Below are positions 12,901 to 21,900 of a stretch of 22,649 nucleotides of DNA, piece after piece. Numbering within the stretch: position 1 is the stretch's first letter; every line of letters starts with the position of its first letter. This stretch comes from Phallusia fumigata (lineage: Eukaryota > Chordata > Ascidiacea > Phlebobranchia > Ascidiidae). The stretch spans positions 1 to 22,649 of the forward strand of contig QXVZ01014819.1 of assembly GCA_008931825.1 (NCBI GenBank). The letters run 5' to 3'. The notes under the pieces were generated by a model. That model did no database searches. It worked only from the letters and a program-made list of their open reading frames with translations, and was not told the origin of the DNA. The position numbers and the translations under genes are program-made.

Positions 12901-15900
12901 GTAATACTGAATCAAAGCCGGTCGTTCAAGTGTTTCTATTTAGCTAGGCAAGGTGCGATGTTTCGAACCCAGAGCAGGGGTCTGTCCGGGGCTAGTGCGC
13001 TACGAGCTTAGTTACAAAGGCTTGATTGCATGCCTGCTTAAAGTCGTCAGAAACATTCTTTTCATCTAAAAGTCGTCCTCACTTTCATCTAAAGCCGTCC
13101 TCTGCAACTTACCGGCCTTGGGCTTGCACTTCCTCAAACGGTCTGAGGGGTTTAACTCCTACAGACATAAAAACCTCGTCGATAGAAAACATATGATTGA
13201 TAGACTAAAAACTGCTGTGAGGCAAAAAGCTGGACTCATTATGAGCATTGCGTATTATGTGTTCCGCCCACCAAGGATAAAATAAAACAAACACTTCTGA
13301 ATTTACCGTCGTCATATCTCATATTTTATAACTCCGACAACAGACGTATCCCGGTTGTTCGGAGAGCAGAAGTCCTCCCAGCAGGATGACCTGAAGAAGC
13401 GGATCGCCGAGTTGATCGCCGAGAGGAAGAAGCAGGGACTCTCGGTGGAGGATGACGCGATCGAGAAGGCTCTGGAGGATGAGGAGCGCTTGCAGAGGAA
13501 GACCCGAAAGGTGGGTTGCTATGGTTACGTGCTAACTTTACCAAACTGAATTGTTGTGTGACAATGTAGGTTGTATTTCGTTGTGACTGGTGTTTTGCAG
13601 CCAGTGAGTCTTATCTTTGTAGTAATTAGTCACATGGTGGCAACGACAAGGTAGCAGATGGGTAATTAACTGAACCTGTTAGCTGAAAAAAGCACCGTTG
13701 TATATCGTGCATCGCAGGGCAAAAAAGAAAAATCAGAACCGAATGCGCGGATTTAATTAAAAACACTGCTGCCAGAGAGAAAATTAAAACAAACATACAT
13801 TGCATTTATTTTGGCTGACTGGCAGTTCTGTTTTTAATTGAGAAAAGTTAGATTTTGGTAAATTGGAAGAGGAAACTTATTCTGAACAAAATGGGGAAAA
13901 AAGGTTATAAACCACCTATGTAGGCATTCCTTATAAACCGTTGCATTTTGTGTCAGGTTAATAATATCGATTCATAGTAGCTAACGTCAAGTGCAACATC
14001 GTCTGACTCTTGTGACTATATGTGCTTAATTCCCAATACAAAAAAAAACCTTCCGGTCCCAATCGGACACATCAAGTCAAATATTGCAGGGTCCTTGACG
14101 GGGATCGAACCCGCAACCTTCCGAACACGAAACTAAGTTTTATGTGACTGTGTACAATTGTGTTGTTTAACAATTAGAATGTCCTTTTGACCTTGGATCG
14201 TAACCTTGAGTCAGAACGGGAAGCACTGCTCGCCAGCTTGAGACGGCAAGACGAAGCGATCAGCGAGGAGAGAAGGCGCCAACTAGCGGTGGCGAGACTT
14301 CGTAGAGATCGCCGCCAGATGGAGGCAGAAGAGAAATATAGCGCAGTGGCTCTGGTGTTCCAAGCGGCGAAACAAGACGAGGCCGCTCTGTCAGCAAAGT
14401 AAGATGTTAATGTTTGTGTAGAGATCATATGTGGGGAAAATTATGCTTGACGCTTGAGCCGCATACGATAAAAACCCAGATGTCGAAAAGCCACAATACA
14501 AGAAAATAAGAAACTAATTTCCTGAAATACACATTGACAGTGTATCCAACAACACCTAATTCCGTGTGGTGTCGTTGCAAATACTTTTAAATACTTTTTG
14601 CAACACATTATTGTTAAAGTACACGAGTATGAAAAGCGGTTCGGCACCCTTGGACCATATCGATTGTGACCGTGTTAAGTCTTAGTGTGTGGACGATCTC
14701 CCTTTGATCGGAGTTAACACTGTGCTTCGTAGGGTAATTCATAATAACAACATGACGACGATGGGATATAAGGGTCATCCGAAAAAACTGTAGTGCGATA
14801 AGTTACGATTTGACCGAACCTATGATATAAATGTTCGTTTTTTTTAAAAAACCGGGGAAAAAGATAACAAAATGTTTTATTGTCATCAAAAATATACAGG
14901 CCCAAATAGTTCAAAAAGCACCATTCTTTATTCACTGTTAATGACATGAGTTATTGCCGAAACGTTTGAGGAATAAAGCATGTCGCCTTAACCAACTAAT
15001 TGGACCAGCTTATTTTAACAAGAGTTATGAACAGATCTGTTTTTAGTCTGGCAAAATGTTTCACAATTTTCACGCGGCGAAAATCACTTCCTCCCTTTCC
15101 ATCCCAGCTTCGAGGAATCTCGCAAGAGACAACAGGACTTGGCCAAAGCTCGTCTGTCGGCTCGGAAAGCTCAACGGAAGCGGAAGGATGCCGTCGCCTC
15201 ACTCACCGACCCCAAGAAGATTCTGGAGAAACTTGAGATTATTGCTCAAGAGAAATCTGAAGGTGATTTGTTTTTTTATTTGGTTCCTGACATGATGTTG
15301 ACCGAATCGGTTTTGTCGACAAAGACAAAGTGGATGAGAATCTTAAAGTTCAATTTTTTAACACCTGCTTCAAATTTGTTGATTTTAAGAAACTAATTAC
15401 TTTTTTTTATTCAAACTTAATCTTGTTGCAAGCTACGCAAAAAACTTGTCGCAAGCATTAAAGTTTTTAAAATCAATCTTTCGTTTGATTTTTTATAGAT
15501 TGTCCAATATTCGAAGAACTTATTGTATAATACTGATAATCGCATGTTGATGAAAAACAACCAATATAAATTTAAACGATTTTACAAAAAAAGATTTTTC
15601 TTCGAATCCACAAGAAACGATTTTTTAGTAAATTCCCGCAAACACTTCTGCCACAATTCACAGTTTTAAATAGTCCCAGTAGTAAACACGAACCAATACT
15701 TGTGTGTAAAACATTTTCTACGTTTTGACAAACGCTGTTGTTATCATCAGGAAAACTCGGAAAAGCGGCGCAAAGGAGAATGGCGAAATAATCGTTAAAT
15801 AATCGTACTCTTCTGCTGTTTAGTTCATTTTCGTAACATACTTCATCTCTTGCATCCGCAGGTCCTCCAGCGGAGCGTCTTCTCACTGCGATCGCGATGA

Positions 15901-18900
15901 AGCACGAGGAGGAACGCGAGACGTTGATGTTGATCCTACTCGCATCCGAAGGAGGAGATGATGAAAGAAATGCGAAGAAGATGAAAGATGAGGTGGGAAA
16001 TCTGAATGTGTTTTACTAAAATGTTTCCATGTTTAATCTAAAAAATGATTATTTAAAAAACAAACCTATTATTTTAAATAATGTGTAAAATGTAGTTCTT
16101 GTTTTGACAAACCACATTGAAACACATAAGCACTACAGTATTTAGTAATACTATCGTACAACTGGTTTACATTTTTATGCCGCTAATAAGTATGTAAAAA
16201 CGTTTGTTCCACTGAATGAAGTGTCGTTTTCGAACTTAAGGTTACAGATTTGGCTGTAAAATTGAAAAAGGATGAGTATTGCACCAAGTATACGAAAAAT
16301 AATTATGATTTATAAATTGTTGTATTTTCTGTAATAGGAACTAAAAGAGGCTGTTGAGGACTTCCTAGCCAAGAGGAAGAGTTGGAGGCAGGATCGCCTC
16401 CTCCGTGCCATCAAGGATGGATCGGATCGGATCCTCACTGATGAGGAACGGAAGAGACTCTCCAACTACGTTGCGGAACAAAATAAACAAATGATTTCAA
16501 CTGTGGCTGTTCTATTGGAAGGTAAGTCACCTTTGCATCTAATATGTTTGTTTAATTTATCTAACTTTGGAATTTGCTGTAGGGTGATGTTGTGTTTTGG
16601 AGAATAGAGTGTAAATATCCCGACATATAAATATCGCTAGCCTAAAAAGTTTGACGGTTGCTTATGTATGTAGAATCACAAATTTAAATTGTTGTGTTAT
16701 TTGTGTTGCACTGTGTGAAACCTTTCTCCATAACCTCTTACGTCACAGGCAAACGCAGAGCTGGTGACGTAACGGGAGACGGGGAAAGTACCTCGATTGA
16801 GTGGCTCGCGCAGTTGCAACAAACGCAGGAGAACGAGGCGAAATTCACATCAGAAGTGATTGCTGAAAAGGTGGGTAAATGGGGGCAATAAAAATGTACT
16901 GCTATAAAAAGTAGCAATATACAGGCCAATGCATTGATGATGAAAACAGCGTTTGTTGAACATGTTTACGCAAAGTGTTGGCTTATTTGCGATTTAAGGT
17001 GCAGTAAGCGAGGCTACAATTGTAGAACTTTTAATTGTGAGATTACTTCTATGTCAGTTGTTTTCCTAGGATTAACCTTTCATACTGATGTTAAGAAAAG
17101 GTTTTGATTTCGAAATACACTATGCTCAGGTGCGTCACAAATGTTTAATTGTTACTAAGTCTCTGCTAAATTAAAAAGAAATTATCAATTCAAAATATGT
17201 CGGTCATCACCAGAGTGACGAGTATCTCGATATTCTGACCGACAACCAACGAAGGTCAAGACGTGAAGGTTGGAATGATGACATCGGGAAAGTTGTTTTC
17301 GGTCTGGATCTCCCGTGGCAAGGTGGAGTTTATAAAAAAATATACATTTATTGTCCGTGGATTAGCCTTGGGCATTGTTCGGCCGCCGGCCCACATATAC
17401 AGCCCTTTGATTGACGACCCGTTTAAGTTAATTAGGAATTACAAAACAAACATATTTGACAATTTTTGTACGGCAACCTCATTTTATGCATATTTACATA
17501 TATTTCCTCTCAACAATTTTTTAAAAAATAGAATACAAGTAATATTATTGAGTTAAGAATCTTCGCCCGACCCTCTGCAATGCTCGTGTTTTTTATGTGG
17601 CCCTATGGAAAAAAAATTGCCCGCCCTTTCCGTAGAGCAATTAACCCTAGAGCAATAAATTCTTTTCCCATATGCTCGCCATTTAAAAGTGGCGCTCCGA
17701 TCTAGTGCAACATTGTAACTGAAAAATGTGGGGCCATGAACTATGTCTAGCCCAAAACGAATAAAAATATCTTGATTAATGTTTTTGTGGGCATTGTATG
17801 TTAGTAGTGCAAGTAATCATGTTTTCATTTGCTGTGGTAAAGCCCCATGCATCCCTGTGTATTCGGTATATCCCGGATGAAGAGCGCGTTTACCTCAGGT
17901 CTATGTATGGGTTGGGAGCTTGTGGTCTTAATTTAAAAACTCACTGTCTTCTCGTGTTCACTAAATTGGTTGTACTTAGTGTCTGACCATTAAAAACATA
18001 ACTGCCAGAGACCTTGTAACAGTGTCTACATTGTAATGGAAACGTTTCAACAATCGCTGTTGTCATCATCAGTGCAAATGACGCAGATTGAATCGTTTAA
18101 CGAACCTGCTTTGGACTTTACTGAGCTTTGACATTAATTTTAATCACTGTTTTTCTTATTCCAGAAGCGCAGCGTCCAGCATCGGCCGGGAGCCTGGATC
18201 AGGAGGCGCAAGAGTCCCTGCAGAAGATGGAGGATGAGATGGGAAAAGCGGAAGAGGAACTGGAAAAAGAGAAAAAGGAGTTGGAGAGAAAGAGTACGCA
18301 AATCATCACTAATATTTCAGCAGTCAAAAAAGATATGCATTGTGACGTCACTAGTTTATGACGTCATTTATATATATATGTATATTTTTAAAGCACGTAG
18401 ATTACCAGTTTAGAATATGCTTTTGTTATTTATTTTCCTGCAATATTTGGTTTCTGTCCAAATTTTCTATGGTTGTTAGAGCTTACGAAACGTTTATTTC
18501 CTGAGAACATTTGCTTAGTGAGTTGAGTAATAATGTTCATGGCAGAACGATAACTAAACCCCGTTGAGATTTTGCAACTTGAAATTTCTTCACATTGTTG
18601 TCCAGGAGCGATGGGAGAAGACATCGACGCCGACGCAGAAATCTCGAAACTGGAGAAACAATACGAAGCAAGAAAAGCTGTAAGTTCAAATGGCGTCTGG
18701 AAACTACAGTCTCAAACTCTTTGCACTTCACTACGAAAAAGTGTTCATAACAATGTCACAAAAAGTGGCACTATATGTATAACCCCATAGCTGTTCTTTG
18801 AAATATAACTTTTTGTATCGCACATGGATGCGAAAGTGTATGTAACGGCGGCTGTGCAGTGATAAAAACTATTAGGCTGCATAAAAAGCTTGTAAGTGAT

Positions 18901-21900
18901 GAAAAATTGACATTTAATTCCATTTTTGGCCACGAATAAACAAGAAATTACCTTGAAAAACATTTTTGAAATAAAAAGAAATAACTTGGACTCAATGGCG
19001 ACATCAAGTGAAATAGAGTGTGTAATGCCGCCTGCAATACCGAAAAGGTTATAAACCCCTCATGCTCTGTCCAATACCCCTGTAACCTGCATGGATTTAT
19101 ACCCTAAAATTGTTGTATTACGCTTTAACCTCTTGTCCGACAATTGCAGCTCCTCTCATCCGACATGGAGAAGCAGAAGGCGAGGATCCGAGAGAAGTTG
19201 ATGGAACGAAGGCAGAGGAAAGATGAATCGGAGTTTGAGGCGCACGCGGCTGCAGGGATGGTCCTCCTCGCTGATGAGAGGATGAAGAGCAGGGATGCCA
19301 AGGAGAAGGAGCAGGCCACCAAGCAGAGGAGTCTGGTAGGAGCATTGGGGGAGGAGTTTATAATAGGGAAAAAATAGACGAAATCCTCACACCAAAATAT
19401 CATGCTAAATATGTGTATAGCTTCTTTTCGGTTGTTTTTATGCTATTTCTCTGTATCAGACCGAAATACAACACGGTGGTTCGATAACCTCGCGATTTTT
19501 CCCTGACAGATGGAAGAGAGACTTGCGGCGAGAAGAGAAAAAAGAAGACAGGAGCAAGAGAAAGTGGAGAAGGAAAACGGCGATACTTCGGAGGTCAGGA
19601 TTAAATGATTTCTCTTTTTTATTTTTTATTTGTATTAAACTTTATTCTTAATTACAACTTAAAATGTTATTTTTTTCGATTTCGACATCTTGATTTAAAT
19701 TAAGATTTTCCAGCAGACCAGCAGAGGTTCTAATTTAAACCTCTACTCGACAGGGACCTCCAGCGGCAAAGGAAAGCAAGCCGAGCACACCGCTTGGTGG
19801 CGCACGTCCAACCACTCTCGCAGTTCCTGAAGTGAACGAGAAAGAAATTCTCAACAACTTGATGCGACAGTCGAAATTAATTTCTCAACAAGCCGCCCTC
19901 GACAAATTACGTTACCAGGAACAGGTCATTATGACGTCCCAGTTATAGCTTGTGATGACGGCATTGTCAATTATGACATCACATATCATTGACCTAGTTA
20001 AATTGATGCAGGAATCCCACATAACATTGTAGACAATCTCCTTATCTTTTGTTTGCAAGTCATGATGTGCATGTTAAAATTCCCTCACTAGGGTATCTTG
20101 TTGAAACAACGTTTAACTTATTACAAAAAATGCAAAACTCAACATGTTTCAGATTGTCTTGATGATAAAAATCAACCAATATGTTGCCGCGTTGCTCAGA
20201 TAGTTGCAGGGAAATCCTTTTATCTTATGCCTGCGTTCGGTTTGTAGATAGCATTGCAATTATTCGAGTTAACTTGTCGAAACAGGAAATGTCGCACCTT
20301 ACTTAAATTTAACTCGATTTGATCGAGTCACCGCCAAAAAACTTGACTTGAGTCAAAACCAAAAACTCGACTTGACTCGAGTCAATACCACAAAACTTGA
20401 CTTGAGTTGAGTCAATACCAAAAATCTCGATTTGACTCGAGTCAACGCCAAAAACCGAGTCGCGCGTCTCAAGGAACTCTGTTTAAACTCGTTTTTTAAA
20501 CGACTCGCTCCGACCTGTGGACTGATTCACAAAATTGCTCACAGGTGAAAAACCGAATCAAGAACAAGAAAGATAAGAAGCAAATTGAGGCTGTTCAGTT
20601 CCTCCAAGCTTACGAGAGCGAGAAGACAATGCTGGACATGCGCGAGAGCTTGAGGATCAGTCGACAGAAGACGATGTTGAGTGAAAGAGTTGAGAAGTTG
20701 AAGACGGAACGAACCATGACGATGAAGGAAGGAGGACGAAAGTGAGAAAATTCAGAAGAATTGTATGTTTTAAATTTGTTTATTTTAATTGCGATTTTAC
20801 TTTTCCCAGGAAAGCGAGCGATTTCAATAATTTGGTTGATAAGAAAGAAGTGGAGGGAATGGATGAGGATGATCGGATGACCAGGATCGCCCAGAAGTTG
20901 CAGAAGAAGCTGGAGCAGGAGAAGAAAGATGAAATCATGGTGAGGGGACAATAGCTTTTAAAATGTACTTTTTTCGAAAAATTTCCTCTTTGTGACTTTG
21001 GTTTCCTTTTTTTCCATTAAAAGACTTATTGGTGTGTCGTTCTTCGAAAGATACACTTTGTAACAACGGAACTCTAAGAATGGGTCAATACCCTGCGACG
21101 TCACACACATATGACGTAACAGTATCGATAAGCCGTATATTTTGATCCTCTCTAAATGTGTTGGTGTGTTGCAATTCACTGTGTCAATGCGTTATTTTGA
21201 GTCATAAGTGCTGATTGCTATTATAAAACTGCTAACCAAGTTGTAATTTATGTCTGTTTCCCCTTAAAGTTGTGATTTTCAAAAACGCATTTAAAAAAAT
21301 TGTTTTCCTAACCGTCTACTGCTCTCTGTTAAACACAACGCAAATATATCAATAAGCCTAAATCCCATCAGCGAAGAAAGGAGATCCGGGCTCGTCGGAA
21401 ACTTTCCGTGATCGCAGAAAACCGAGAAGTTGGTGCCAATCATGATCATGCAAAGTCCAGCATGTCATACATTCCAGCTGCTCTATTCCGAAATGGGATT
21501 TTTCCCGTTTTTTAACCGCGATAGTTTCCGGCTTCAACTAACCATGCTGCATGTCACTAACAATTCTCTGTACAACCGCCTTGTCCAAGTTGCCACAAGA
21601 GAAGCCAACTGTCGAAATCTGTTAATGGACTTTAATACCTGATCAAAGCATGTTGTTTATTTGTAAAGTGTTACAACTGGGCGTTTAGATAAAAAGCTTT
21701 CTCTGCCATTGAAACTTCCAACTACTTTAAATAATTTGATGAAACGTCGCTTTCTGCAAAACAACTTATCCCCAACGACAGTTTGGAACGCGTTTGCCAA
21801 CTACTGGAGGCAGTGCATGGTGGAATTGCATCAGTTTTTATCCAGCGCTTATTGTGCTAGTGTATTGGTTAGCTGTTTTGACAATACATGGGATTGTGAA

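Noticed and set aside
17263..17556. 97-codon plus-strand open frame
   Set aside because: It is in another frame from exon 28 and runs into the hAT-like element; no coding character.
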